DNA of 64,000 nucleotides from Nitrospira sp. (lineage in GTDB: Bacteria; Nitrospirota; Nitrospiria; Nitrospirales; Nitrospiraceae), in the NCBI GenBank assembly GCA_029194665.1, contig JARFXO010000003.1, positions 496,001 to 560,000 of the forward strand, read 5' to 3'. The stretch's first letter is position 1. Every line of letters starts with the position of its first letter. Below, one piece after another: positions 43,963 through 52,115 of the stretch. The position numbers were made by a program, and so were the translations under genes. The notes under the pieces were generated by a model that was not told the origin of the DNA, searched no databases, and was given only the letters and a program-made list of their open reading frames with translations.

Positions 43963-44148
43963 CTACATTGGGTGCTGGTGCTGATGCTCGCCGTGCTCGC
44001 CGGTGTGCTGATGATCATGACGCCCCGCGTCGGTTCCATGGTCGTGAGCATGGGCATGCTCGTGAGCATGTTCGTGGTTGTGAGTCTGAGCCGATCCGTG
44101 CATGTGCTCATGGCTGTGAAGATGCGTATGAGAATGGGAGCCTTTCAT
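43963..44148 (-). CDS. Histidine-rich metal-binding mini-protein
   Basis: 61 residues, 22 of them histidine, e.g. MKGSHSHTHLHSHEHMHG and HEHAHEHAHAHDHG. ATG 44148 sits 7 bases after AAAGGAG on the minus strand, which supports real translation. Almost every other residue is His, with Glu, Asp and Ala between, an alternation suited to bind Ni, Zn, Cu or Co, comparable in kind with Hpn-type nickel-storage proteins or the His-rich stretches of ZIP/CDF transporters and HypB. No signal peptide, so cytosolic. It stands alone between an IS remnant and a repeat region. Opposite-strand frames in this stretch are shadows. Confidence 0.7.
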   Translation of the reverse strand: MKGSHSHTHLHSHEHMHGSAQTHNHEHAHEHAHAHDHGTDAGRHDHQHTGEHGEHQHQHPM

Positions 44149-44725
44149 AGCTAGTACTCCTTTCAAGCGAATGTTTTCTTCATAATACCACCCTTTCTCG
44201 AGTCATGGAATACAGCACGGTGTGTGGATTGCCGGACACAAGCCGGAAAAGATAGGGAAGTGTCACAATGCGGTAGTTGTGAGGGGAAAGGTCAGGGCCG
44301 GATTTGTGTGACCGGCGATCGCGACAGTTATCTGGGCGTGACAATTACAATGGTCCGATAAAAAGGTGCAGGGCACGAGCAAGTGCCACAGAGAAAATTT
44401 TACCGGTGGTGTTTATCCCACGCCATGGCCACGATAAGGCAATAGATAGCGCACGGATCAACCGAAGGAGACAGCAAGAGGGCTGTGGTGTTTATCTGGC
44501 GCCGCTAAGAAGCAGGCTGCGTCTGATGAGACGCCAGTGCGAGCGCGATTGGTACCAAAATACAGGAAAGCCGAAGAGGTTTATCCGTGTGCAATAATTA
44601 CGATAGGACGATAAAGAGCGCATGGTACGCTCTGTAATAGAGTTTGGATTACTGGTGGTTTCTATCCGCGGGGCTTGATTACGATAAACATCAAAATAGC
44701 CTCGCGGTTCAACCGAAGGTTGGTA
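44149..44725. other. Gene-free stretch between the His-rich gene and tRNA-Arg
   Basis: Aside from the tandem repeat described separately, it must hold the promoter of the His-rich gene at its left end. No other gene is supported. Confidence 0.5.
44327..44690. repeat. Degenerate tandem repeat, ~80-90 bp period
   Basis: A motif close to GGTGTTTATCC(C/G)-(C)G recurs at 44327 (GTTATCTGG), 44411 (GTTTATCCC), 44490 (GTTTATCTG), 44579 (GTTTATCCG) and 44658 (GTTTCTATCCG). Spacings are 84, 79, 89 and 79 bases. After several of these copies comes a second shared block of the type AATTACGATA or ACGATAA (44342, 44431, 44597, 44684). The array ends about 40 bp before tRNA-Arg. No protein frame explains it. 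Confidence 0.55.
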
Positions 44726-44802
44726 TGGTGCCCCCGATACGAATTGAACGTACGACCCGCGGTTTAGGAAACCGCTGCTCTATCCAACTGAGCTACGGGG
44801 GC
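44726..44802 (-). tRNA. tRNA-Arg (anticodon CCT)
   Basis: Reads on the minus strand from G at 44802: acceptor GCCCCCG pairs with CGGGGGC, CCA is encoded at 44728-44726. D-arm AGCTCAGTTGGATAGAGC, anticodon arm GCGGT-TTCCTAA-ACCGC giving anticodon CCT (reads AGG), variable loop GGGTC, T-arm with TTCAATT loop. All arms fold, so the gene is intact. Confidence 0.95.
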
Positions 44803-45012
44803 GTAGCCGTAGTTTCATTGGTTTGTGGTTCCCTGTCAAGCCCGTTACTCACTTCGGTTCCAGTTTCAGCCACGGATAGGATCAGCGTCAATCGGAAATT
44901 GGTGAAAGAGAGCTGTCGCTGGTGGTAGCGTAGGCATGCCTGGAGATAAGGAGTTTTCGAGCCCTTGCGACGGATGCACGAAGGCAAGAAGGTAGCTGCT
45001 TCTGGAGGTCTT

Positions 45013-45516
45013 ATGCGGTACCTGTTGCAGCTGATAGTCATGGCTTTGGTCTGGGGGAATATCGAGGGAGCTCAAGCGCTTGATGCGGGGAGCCGGGAAT
45101 CCTTAAGAGGGATCTCTGGAGTGGGGGTGGTGGTTGAGGATATCAGTCCCGATGCCTCCGCCGATAGTCTCTCGCAAGATGCGATCCGAACAGCGGTCGA
45201 GCTGATCCTCCGCTCAAAAGGCATTCGAGTCCTCACGAACGTAGAAAGAACACGTTTGGAATCAGCGCCGTATCTCTAAATCAATGTCAACATGCTGAAG
45301 GAGGAGCTAGGGTTGTACGCCTATGCTGTAAACGTGGATCTCAAGCAAGTAGTTGGCTTGTTGTCGAGGAGGGGAGCGCAGGCCTGGGGGGCCACCTGGT
45401 CTGCGAGTGTTGTTGGGGCGGTGGGGGAAGCGAATGTGCGCCAAATTATAGCCGATGCGGTCGAGCCTCTGGTCAAAGATTTTGCTGACGACTTCTTGTT
45501 GGTCAACCCACGATGA
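45013..45516 (+). pseudogene. Exported protein gene interrupted by an in-frame TAA
   Basis: ATG 45013 behind GGAGG begins a signal peptide (LLQLIVMALVWGNIEGAQAL). The frame runs through SGVGVVVEDISPDASADSLS and VELILRSKGIRVLTNVERTR to ESAPYL-TAA (45277-45279), then continues in the same frame as INVNMLKEELGLYAYAVNVD and TWSASVVGAVGEANVRQIIA to a normal end at 45516. A single change of a tyrosine codon (TAC/TAT) to TAA explains this; without it the gene encodes ~167 residues, a typical small periplasmic protein. An internal ATG 45292 has AGGAG only after it. Probably inactive. Confidence 0.7.
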
Positions 45517-45611
45517 AGGGTGGCCTCTGGGGCATTAATCGACGAACCGCATAGATTTCACACCAACGAGGAGTCTGCCTTTCGTTTCGGTAGAGTAGTT
45601 CATGTTCACTC

Positions 45612-46322
45612 TCAAGGCTCTGTATAGGCGGGTATGGCTTCCAACGGAATTTCCTCTGTCACGACTTTCCCGTGCATCTCATACACATGGATGCAACGGT
45701 TGCTCATCGAGCGCAATATGGTAAACAGCCGATGGGCTGGAGCCGTTGGCATCGGAACGGAGGGACAGGGGCAGAGCAACGAAAATCCTTGCAGCGTCAA
45801 GTGTCCCACCGATTCGATCATGCGGTCCGTAAGCCGCCTGACCTCGTGATCTGTCAGGCCGCCGGCACATAGGGTTTCAAGAAGGCCGGATATCACTGCC
45901 GTGCGAGCTTGATAACGCTCCAAGGCGCCAACCAAACACTGAGACATCAGCCGTTCCAATTGCCGCGCACTGAAGGCTCGAGCCACATGGATCATCGCCA
46001 GCACTTTCCGAGGCTGTTGCCGGCGGCTGCGAGCCAGTCTTCCGATGATGAACGCATCGAACGCGTGGATTCCATCCAGAAACACGACTGGCTGCCCGGA
46101 CAGGGCGCGGTCGACGAGAACTTGTGAGGCGATTCGTGAGGCAGCCGGATGACCATACAACACAGTCAGCCGATCAGACGGATTCAGTGGAACCACATGG
46201 ATGGAGGGACCTTCTGTTTCAGCTTTCGCAGGCCTGGACCGTGACGAGAGTTGGTGACGGAGACTTTCCCAGCCTGTGACCGGCACCTGAGCAGTTCCTC
46301 CTCTCGCTTCTGTGCCTCTCAT
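45612..46322 (-). CDS. Degenerate RecA/RadA-like ATPase domain protein
   Basis: 236 residues from ATG 46322, which follows GGAGAAGG. The middle resembles a RecA-fold core: RLTVLYGHPAASRIASQVLV where Walker A is expected (GxxxxGK(S/T) is not kept; it reads GHPAASR), VVFLDGIHAFDAFIIGRLAR in the place of a D-N-F strand, and VLAMIHVARAFSARQLERLM, which matches the L--I-V-RAF--HQ- segment of RadA/Rad51-type proteins. ATP binding is doubtful. It is the last gene of a LexA-like repressor operon, a position like that of imuA in SOS mutagenesis cassettes, but imuB and dnaE2 are absent here. Confidence 0.6.
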   Translation of the reverse strand: MRGTEARGGTAQVPVTGWESLRHQLSSRSRPAKAETEGPSIHVVPLNPSDRLTVLYGHPAASRIASQVLVDRALSGQPVVFLDGIHAFDAFIIGRLARSRRQQPRKVLAMIHVARAFSARQLERLMSQCLVGALERYQARTAVISGLLETLCAGGLTDHEVRRLTDRMIESVGHLTLQGFSLLCPCPSVPMPTAPAHRLFTILRSMSNRCIHVYEMHGKVVTEEIPLEAIPAYTEP

Positions 46323-46336
46323 ACCACGGCCTTCTC

Positions 46337-46519
46337 CTATCCGCAGCATCCGCCGGCAAATACCTGCCGCTGTCGGTATGCATTCCAGCAGGTTGGACAA
46401 AGCTGGACCGTGGAATGTGTAAAGCCGTCGATCGATTCCATCCGCCGTTCGATCACGATTCCACAATCAGAACAGGGTCCTGTCGTCGTTGATGGTGAGC
46501 TATGTTCTTGGACCGTCAT
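46337..46519 (-). CDS. Small zinc-ribbon protein
   Basis: 60 residues: a CSDC pair near residue 16-19, a CPTC pair near 41-44 and a terminal GGCCG. The two CxxC pairs are spaced for a single zinc ribbon (PCSDCGIVIERR...VQLCPTCWNAYR). It overlaps the end of the preceding small gene by ~20 bp and ends 14 bp before the next start, so it is part of the LexA-like operon. Function unknown; perhaps a DNA- or protein-binding adaptor. Confidence 0.7.
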   Translation of the reverse strand: MTVQEHSSPSTTTGPCSDCGIVIERRMESIDGFTHSTVQLCPTCWNAYRQRQVFAGGCCG

Positions 46520-46748
46520 GACTCGCCAGCTTTGTATTCGAACGTATATGTTGATTGCAAACTGTCGACATGAACCGGCTTCTCGGCTTGGATCGCATGA
46601 CGCTTCGAAAATGGCCTACGAGCAATTCTATAGTGCTTAGTTGCAATCCCCACTGGATGCTCTGCAATCTATTGTCCAGTGCTGCCACCGTTCTTTCTAA
46701 ATCCATCAAGTGGTCTTTTATTAGGGTTGTTCGCTCTGTTGCGATCAT
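46500..46748 (-). CDS. Small helical protein in LexA-like operon
   Basis: 82 residues. ATG 46748 is 5 bases after AAAGGAG and 19 bp after the repressor stop. The first ~50 residues form an amphipathic helix (TTLIKDHLMDLERTVAALDN RLQSIQWGL) suited to coiled-coil dimerisation; the rest is basic. No family is recognised. Position and spacing support a real gene of the operon. Confidence 0.6.
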   Translation of the reverse strand: MIATERTTLIKDHLMDLERTVAALDNRLQSIQWGLQLSTIELLVGHFRSVMRSKPRSRFMSTVCNQHIRSNTKLASHDGPRT

Positions 46749-46767
46749 CGTTGCTCCTTTCGTGTGA

Positions 46768-47316
46768 CTAGACGGCGCAATGCCGAATGACGCCGATGAC
46801 AATGCCTTCGATATGAAACTCGTCCGATGGCCGGACGATAATCGGCTGCATCTGGTCGTTGGCCGGATGAAGTTCAATGCGCCCATTCTTCTTGAAATAT
46901 GTCTTAATTGTGGCTTCGCGATTGACCAAGGCGACGACGGTTTGTCCGTTTTTAGCCGTTTCCTGTTTGCGCACGACTACCAGATCGCCGGGCAAAATCC
47001 CGTCAGCTTTCATTGACTCGCCCTTTATCTTTAGGGCGAAAGTCTCACCGCCTCGCAGCATGCTCGGTGGTATATCCACGAGTTCCGATTGCGACACCGG
47101 CTCGATGGGTGAGCCGGCTGCGACCAGGCCGGCCATGGGAATCTCGGTTTTCCGTCGCAATTGATCCAGCACAACGGAGACAACACCGGGAATCTTCCTC
47201 ATGCCGGCCTCATACCGCGCCACTGATACCCGCGTGGTGTGCAAGACATCAGCAAGTTGCTGCTGTGTGAGCCCTAATCCTTCTCGAACCCGTTTAAGGT
47301 CCCTAGGCTTTAACAT
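46768..47316 (-). CDS. LexA-like self-cleaving repressor (HTH + peptidase S24)
   Basis: 182 residues. N-terminal XRE-type helix-turn-helix (LTQQQLADVLHTTRVSVARY, ~16-35). The C-terminal S24 domain has an Ala-Gly cleavage site in GLVAAGSP (67/68), nucleophile Ser101 in KGESMKADGILPGDLVVV and the lysine of ATIKTYFKK (Lys138). It therefore resembles phage CI/LexA-type repressors that cleave themselves upon RecA activation. The HTH is XRE type, not the winged helix of standard LexA. It is first in a four-gene operon. A near-palindromic operator overlaps its start codon, pointing to autorepression. Confidence 0.85.
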   Translation of the reverse strand: MLKPRDLKRVREGLGLTQQQLADVLHTTRVSVARYEAGMRKIPGVVSVVLDQLRRKTEIPMAGLVAAGSPIEPVSQSELVDIPPSMLRGGETFALKIKGESMKADGILPGDLVVVRKQETAKNGQTVVALVNREATIKTYFKKNGRIELHPANDQMQPIIVRPSDEFHIEGIVIGVIRHCAV

Positions 47317-47353
47317 GTAACCATTGGTAACATGCCTGCCGCTTCTCTGTCAA
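47314..47353 (-). promoter_or_regulatory. Promoter and palindromic operator over the repressor start codon
   Basis: On the minus strand TTGACA (47353-47348) is followed after 17 bases by TTACCA (47330-47325), a promoter-like spacing. The palindrome TGTAACCATTGGTAACA (47316-47332, plus strand) with CATG on each side covers the -10 region and the ATG (47316-47314). Predicted transcription start falls within a few bases of the ATG and no Shine-Dalgarno is visible, so the mRNA may be leaderless. The repressor likely binds here to shut its own operon. Confidence 0.6.
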
Positions 47354-47542
47354 GTAGGGCTCAGACGATCGGAAGACTTTGTCATAGAACGTTTCGGATC
47401 AGCTGGAAATGTTGATCAATCGAAGGATTTTCGGAAAGGGAGGTCAAGCCCGTGAGGAGTTACGAGGAATGTCAAGTTCTCAGAAACTGGGTTTGTCACG
47501 TGACTTCATGATCCTCGGCTCCAAACAGAATAATCCTACGAG

Positions 47543-48730
47543 CTACGCAGTTGAGAAGGGGAACGAGAACTCAGTCAACTCCGCCTTCTCCACCCCTCGT
47601 TTGACCAAGGTGGAGACATCGATCAGGCGTTCGACCCTGTGCACATCGTCAAGGCGAGTTTTGGTACTCGGATGGGGAGGCACAAATAGCTTGCAACAGT
47701 CCTGGTCCGGCTCGATTGACGTCTCGTAGGTACCGAGACGTCTGGCTTCGTCGATGATCTCGCGTTTGTCCATGCCGATCAGTGGACGGAGGATCGGCAG
47801 CTCCGCTGCTTCTTCAATCGCACACAAATTTTGAGGCGTTTGAGAAGCCACTTGGCCCAGGCTATCGCCGGTCGCTAACGCCCAACACTGCTCTCTTCTG
47901 GCCAATTCCTCGGCGATCCGTACCATCATTCGTCGGTAGAGCACGACGCGAAATGGAGCGGGCGTACTGAGGACGATTTCGCGTTGGATCTCTCCAAAGG
48001 GAATCACATAGAGACGTGATTCGTATTGAAAGGTGGTGAGGTGTCGTACAAGGTCGTGAACTTTTTCTTCCGAAGCCCGGCTGACCAATGGTCGTCCCGA
48101 AAAATGGATGAAGGAAGCAAGGCAGCCACGCTTCACCATGCGATAGGCGGCTACAGGTGAGTCGATCCCCCCCGAAATCAGGCAGGCGATCTTTCCGCTG
48201 ACGCCGACCGGCATACCGCCTGGACCTTCGATCTTTTCCGCCGAGCAAAACGCTTCCTTCGAGAGGAGTTCGACATAAATGGTCAAGTCAGGATTCTTCA
48301 AGCTGACTTTCTTGCCGGTGCTGTTACAGACCGCTGCACCGAGCACTTTTTCTATATCCATTGAGGTCAGAGTCAAACGCTTGTCGGCCCGTTTGGCTGT
48401 GACCCTGAACGTGGTGAAGGATTGTGATCGAATCTCTTCGAGGACGGCCGTTGTGAGTGCACCCAGATTGGGATCGCGTAATTCAAGCGGGACCACACGG
48501 CCTAGCGAAAAATTGACGATCCCGCATACAAGTTTGAGCCGGTCTCGCACCACCTCGGGGGAGGCTTCTAGCGGGAGCCGGATCCGGATGCGACTGTGAA
48601 GGTTCTCGACCTGCCGAATTCCGACATCCTTGAGCGCGGTCCGAATGTTCTTAACGAGGCATCGCTCGAAGTAATCCCGATTGTTTCCCTTAAGAGCCAG
48701 CTCGTGGTAATGGGCGATGACACAACGCAT
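47543..48730 (-). CDS. thiI: tRNA 4-thiouridine synthase ThiI
   Basis: 395 residues. N-terminal ferredoxin-like and THUMP region (HYHELALKGNNRDYFERCLV at the start), then the PP-loop ATP pyrophosphatase motif SGGIDSPVAAYRM, and RRMMVRIAEELA, ATGDSLGQVASQT and RPLIGMDKREIIDEARRLGT, all typical. No C-terminal rhodanese domain, as in many bacteria; the DQDCCKLF segment holds two cysteines. The enzyme activates uridine-8 of tRNA with ATP for sulfur insertion and may also serve thiamine thiazole synthesis. The trxB gene lies 68 bp upstream on the same strand. Confidence 0.93.
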   Translation of the reverse strand: MRCVIAHYHELALKGNNRDYFERCLVKNIRTALKDVGIRQVENLHSRIRIRLPLEASPEVVRDRLKLVCGIVNFSLGRVVPLELRDPNLGALTTAVLEEIRSQSFTTFRVTAKRADKRLTLTSMDIEKVLGAAVCNSTGKKVSLKNPDLTIYVELLSKEAFCSAEKIEGPGGMPVGVSGKIACLISGGIDSPVAAYRMVKRGCLASFIHFSGRPLVSRASEEKVHDLVRHLTTFQYESRLYVIPFGEIQREIVLSTPAPFRVVLYRRMMVRIAEELARREQCWALATGDSLGQVASQTPQNLCAIEEAAELPILRPLIGMDKREIIDEARRLGTYETSIEPDQDCCKLFVPPHPSTKTRLDDVHRVERLIDVSTLVKRGVEKAELTEFSFPFSTA

Positions 48731-48798
48731 ACTGGGGATAGGGTGGGGGCGATGTTAAGGTGGAAGATCTTTCTTTCCGTGAAAGCTCAACCTTAGCT

Positions 48799-49722
48799 TC
48801 AACCTTGTCTTGAAGTTTCTAAGAACCGCTCGGCGTCGATCGCAGCCATGCAGCCCGTACCGGCCGCGGTAACGGCTTGGCGATAATGGGAGTCTTGCAC
48901 ATCCCCGGCCGCAAACACACCAGGGACATCGGTGGCTGTTCCGTGATTGGTTATGAGATAGCCGGCCTGGTTCATCTTCAGCTGGCCTGCGAAGAGCGCT
49001 GTGTTCGGGCGGTGGCCGATCGCCAAAAAGAATCCAGCACAGGGCAAATCCCAGACTGTTCCGGTGACGACGTTCCTGATTCGGACACCGGACACGACAT
49101 CCTGCCCAAGAACATCTTCGACGACACTGTTCCAGACAAAGGCAATTTTTTCATTCTTCGTGGCTCGGTCTTGCATGATTTTGGAAGCGCGCAGCTTGTC
49201 ACGACGATGAACAATCGACACTTTGTTGGCGAACTTAGTGAGAAACGTCGCTTCTTCCATTGCGCTGTCTCCGCCGCCTACGACGACGAGTTCTTTGCCT
49301 CTAAAGAAGAACCCATCGCAGGTTGCGCAACTCGACACACCGTGCCCCCACAAGCGCTTTTCGTTTGAGAGACCAAGCGTGATCGGGGAGGCGCCGGTCG
49401 CGATGATCAACGTCTTGGTTTCAAGGGTTTCCTCACCATCCACAACGATTTGAAAAGGCCGAGTCTTGAGATTGACAGATGTGACGTCTCCGGTCTTGAG
49501 GACCGTTCCGAACCGCTCTGCTTGGGAGCGCATCTCTTTCATTAACTCTGGGCCCATGATGCCCTTTGCGAAACCAGGGTAGTTTTCGACTTCCGTGGTC
49601 GTCGTGAGCTGGCCACCCGCTTGCCAGCCTTCGACGAGCAGGGGAGAGAGGTTCGCACGAGCAGCATAAATCGCTGCGGTGAGTCCGGCCGGACCGGATC
49701 CAATAATAATGACGGTATGCAT
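48799..49722 (-). CDS. trxB: Thioredoxin reductase
   Basis: 307 residues from ATG 49722 (an in-frame GTG at 49740 is possible). FAD-binding IIIGSGPAGLTAAIYAARA, active-site SCATCDG with Cys132/Cys135 between the two domains, the NADPH site VVVGGGDSAMEEATFL, and AAGDVQDSHYRQAVTAAGTG near the end are all standard for low-molecular-weight TrxB. It reduces thioredoxin with NADPH and could support the peroxiredoxin systems. Followed by thiI; preceded by coaE on the same strand. Confidence 0.95.
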   Translation of the reverse strand: MHTVIIIGSGPAGLTAAIYAARANLSPLLVEGWQAGGQLTTTTEVENYPGFAKGIMGPELMKEMRSQAERFGTVLKTGDVTSVNLKTRPFQIVVDGEETLETKTLIIATGASPITLGLSNEKRLWGHGVSSCATCDGFFFRGKELVVVGGGDSAMEEATFLTKFANKVSIVHRRDKLRASKIMQDRATKNEKIAFVWNSVVEDVLGQDVVSGVRIRNVVTGTVWDLPCAGFFLAIGHRPNTALFAGQLKMNQAGYLITNHGTATDVPGVFAAGDVQDSHYRQAVTAAGTGCMAAIDAERFLETSRQG

Positions 49723-49825
49723 GGTCAGTGACTGTACCACAGCGATGGAAGAAGAAGGTAGGACCTTATTGCGGTCTCATAGCAAGAGGCAGATGGAGGG
49801 AATTCTCCGGAAAGCAAACAGCCTG

Positions 49826-50425
49826 TCACAGGGAGCGAAAGTTTTCAAAAAGTCGACTGACGTCCCGAGAAAGGCTTTGTCGATGTTTCGTTCCATCGAG
49901 TACGTAGTCTGCACGAAATCGTTTCATCGCGAGCGGCATCTGACTCCCGATTCGTCGGAGAGCCTCGGTTCGGGTGAAGCCGTTCCGCTTTTTCAGCCGC
50001 ATGATCTGGGTTTCGCGATCAGCTGTCACGACAACTGTCTTGTCTACCCGCTTATCGATACCGGCTTCGAAGAGCAAAGGGACATCGTAAATTACGACGG
50101 CCTGCGGATTGCTTTGGGCCGCTTGTCTGGTGAGTCTGGCCTGTTTCTTGGCTACACGAGGGTGGATGATTTGTTCCAGCTTTCGACGCTCTGTTCCGTC
50201 ACCAAACGCGATCTGTCCGAGGACTTGCCGATTGATCGTCCTGTCAGAGTTCAAGACGGATTTTCCGAACCGACGTACGATGTCCCGCCATGCTGGTTTG
50301 CCTGGCTGGACAACCTCACGCGCCAATTCATCGGCATCGATCACAATGGCACCGCATTTCTTGAACATCTTCGCCACGGTGCTTTTCCCAGTGGCGACGC
50401 CTCCGGTGAGTCCGATCAGGATCAT
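49826..50425 (-). CDS. coaE: Dephospho-CoA kinase
   Basis: 199 residues from ATG 50425 (MILIGLTGGVATGKSTVAKM); the open frame extends 17 codons upstream, but this start gives the canonical N-terminus. P-loop GGVATGKS, IDADELAREVVQPG, HPRVAKKQ, YDVPLLFEAG and VVVTADRETQIMRLKKRNGF are family motifs. It catalyses the last CoA biosynthesis step by phosphorylating dephospho-CoA at the ribose 3'-OH. Cytosolic housekeeping gene. Confidence 0.95.
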   Translation of the reverse strand: MILIGLTGGVATGKSTVAKMFKKCGAIVIDADELAREVVQPGKPAWRDIVRRFGKSVLNSDRTINRQVLGQIAFGDGTERRKLEQIIHPRVAKKQARLTRQAAQSNPQAVVIYDVPLLFEAGIDKRVDKTVVVTADRETQIMRLKKRNGFTRTEALRRIGSQMPLAMKRFRADYVLDGTKHRQSLSRDVSRLFENFRSL

Positions 50426-50506
50426 GGCGGCGGAGCTTATCACGTGATAGGTTCGCCAAGAAACCGCGATTGACATCCTTGGTTCTCCGCTTGTAAGAGT
50501 TTCGGT

Positions 50507-51535
50507 GTGCGACGACTCCTCCTTATCGCAGCCGTTTGCTGTTTCATTGGTTCCGAGTCTGGTGTTGCCGAAACCGATGCCGTGTTGTCTCGTCCACGGA
50601 CGATCACCGTTGCACTCGACGGATCGGGGGATTTCTATTCAATTCAAGAGGCGGTCGATAGTGCCGGGAAGGGCGACACGGTGCTGATCAAGGCAGGGAC
50701 CTACGCTCAAGATTTGACCGTTCATAGTAAGGAGAAGGTCAAGATTGTCGGAGCGGGAGTCGACAAAGTCATCTTGCTTGGACGAGAGGAGCTGGTCGGT
50801 GTGCTGCATGTGGGTAAATGGCCGTATGGGGCGACAGATATTGAGATCAGCGGCCTCACGATCAAAGAGCATGGAGGACATGCCCTCGGCATTTTCAACG
50901 GAAACCGCATCACGCTGCGTCAGATTCATGTGAAAGGAATGGTCTTCGGTCAACAAGTAGAAGATGTTCGTATCGAAGACTCCGTGATCGGGGGGAGTGA
51001 GACGACGGGCTTGCACTTTTCTGATTCTCAGGTCCTTCTGATCGGAAATGTTATCCACGATAACGACCACGGTGTGAACGTGACCGGCAAGTCTTCGGTT
51101 CGGCTTGAGCGCAATATTATCACCCGAAATTTGTTCGAGGCTGTCGTGATCGGCGACCAGGCAAAAGCGGTTTTGGTGGGTAATACTCTGGTTAAGAATG
51201 GAGGCGGAGGGGCATTCCTAGGCTTGTCCACGATTGAGGCATCGGGGAATATTTTGAGCCTCAACAAAGTGGGCTTTCTCATCGCCGCGTCGAGTCAGAC
51301 CAAGACCTCGTACAACGCGTTGTTTAATAATGAGGTGAACTACATGCGAGCCGGTTCGCCGAACATTCAGGCACCGGAACTCCAGGCGGAGTCGGATATG
51401 ACGGTCGATCCCCGTTTTGTGGATGCCGAGCATGACGACTTTCGACTGAAACCGGACACGACGTTGCTCAACCGCGGAGAGTTTCGTCATCTTGGAGCAC
51501 TTCCTCCGCTTCTGATTCCCGCGCACAATCGTTAA
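50507..51535 (+). CDS. Exported parallel beta-helix (NosD/pectate-lyase-like) protein
   Basis: 342 residues with a GTG start (50507) and signal peptide RLLLIAAVCCFIGSESGVAE. ITVALDGSGDFYSIQEAVDSAGKGDTVLIKAGTY is the typical beginning of pectinesterase/NosD-type right-handed beta-helices, where repeats of ~22-25 residues follow (VRIEDSVIGGSETTGLHFSD, VLLIGNVIHDNDHGVNVTGK, VRLERNIITRN). No catalytic residues can be assigned; probably a carbohydrate-binding or cell-surface protein. Divergent from coaE with ~80 bp between the starts, which holds both promoters. Confidence 0.8.
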   Translation: MRRLLLIAAVCCFIGSESGVAETDAVLSRPRTITVALDGSGDFYSIQEAVDSAGKGDTVLIKAGTYAQDLTVHSKEKVKIVGAGVDKVILLGREELVGVLHVGKWPYGATDIEISGLTIKEHGGHALGIFNGNRITLRQIHVKGMVFGQQVEDVRIEDSVIGGSETTGLHFSDSQVLLIGNVIHDNDHGVNVTGKSSVRLERNIITRNLFEAVVIGDQAKAVLVGNTLVKNGGGGAFLGLSTIEASGNILSLNKVGFLIAASSQTKTSYNALFNNEVNYMRAGSPNIQAPELQAESDMTVDPRFVDAEHDDFRLKPDTTLLNRGEFRHLGALPPLLIPAHNR

Positions 51536-51687
51536 TAACCACCGTTGAAACAATGAGTTAGAGAGTGCATCTGATATGATGGAATGCGTATGGTATGCTG
51601 TCTGTGTACCACGAATCCTTCCGGTCCATTCCTCAATTAAAGTAACGTCACAAGCCCGCCGAGAAGGATTCAACCAGGAGGTCTCCC

Positions 51688-51873
51688 TTGGCTAGCTTCC
51701 GTAGTAACCTTGAAAAGCCGTCGGGTGAAAGCATCCCCTCGCTCATGGATATGGAGTCCGGCAAGTTGGTCGGGGCTGTACTCCCTATGTCTGAACAGGC
51801 TCAAATCCAGATGCGGAACAGCATCGAAGTCATTGAGTATCTGTTGAATCAGGAACGAGTGGTCTGGAGCTAA
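51688..51873 (+). CDS. Small conserved-looking protein, TTG start
   Basis: 61 residues. TTG 51688 lies six bases after AGGAGG, a strong site, and no ATG occurs in frame nearby upstream. Sequence: ASFRSNLEKPSGESIPSLMD, then a hydrophobic patch KLVGAVLPM and a helix QIQMRNSIEVIEYLLNQERV. No membrane segment or metal site. It stands alone and its function is not recognised. A pyrimidine run after CCCGGG follows the stop and may be part of a weak terminator. Confidence 0.6.
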   Translation: MASFRSNLEKPSGESIPSLMDMESGKLVGAVLPMSEQAQIQMRNSIEVIEYLLNQERVVWS

Positions 51874-52115
51874 GTATTCGACCCGGGCTTTTTTCAGTGC
51901 AATCCCCCCAATAATGATCAGTGTCTTCTCCTCCTCTCTCTATCGAGATTGTGTGTAAGGCCCCCGCTTTCCTCTCTGCTTCCGACTAATACGCCATTCA
52001 GGAAATATACGAGAGGCCGACAAGAGGAATAAGTCCAGGTCTTTGGACCCAGCGAACACCGGCTTGATTATTGCCCACAGGGCGGTGCATCGTAGCCCCG
52101 TCGCACTACTAACTC

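Noticed and set aside
43972..44154. Hydrophobic plus-strand frame opposite the His-rich gene
   Set aside because: Antisense of alternating His codons gives Val/Met-rich nonsense; the minus-strand gene has the ribosome site.
44327..44690. CRISPR array
   Set aside because: Repeats are degenerate, spacing varies and no cas genes are present.
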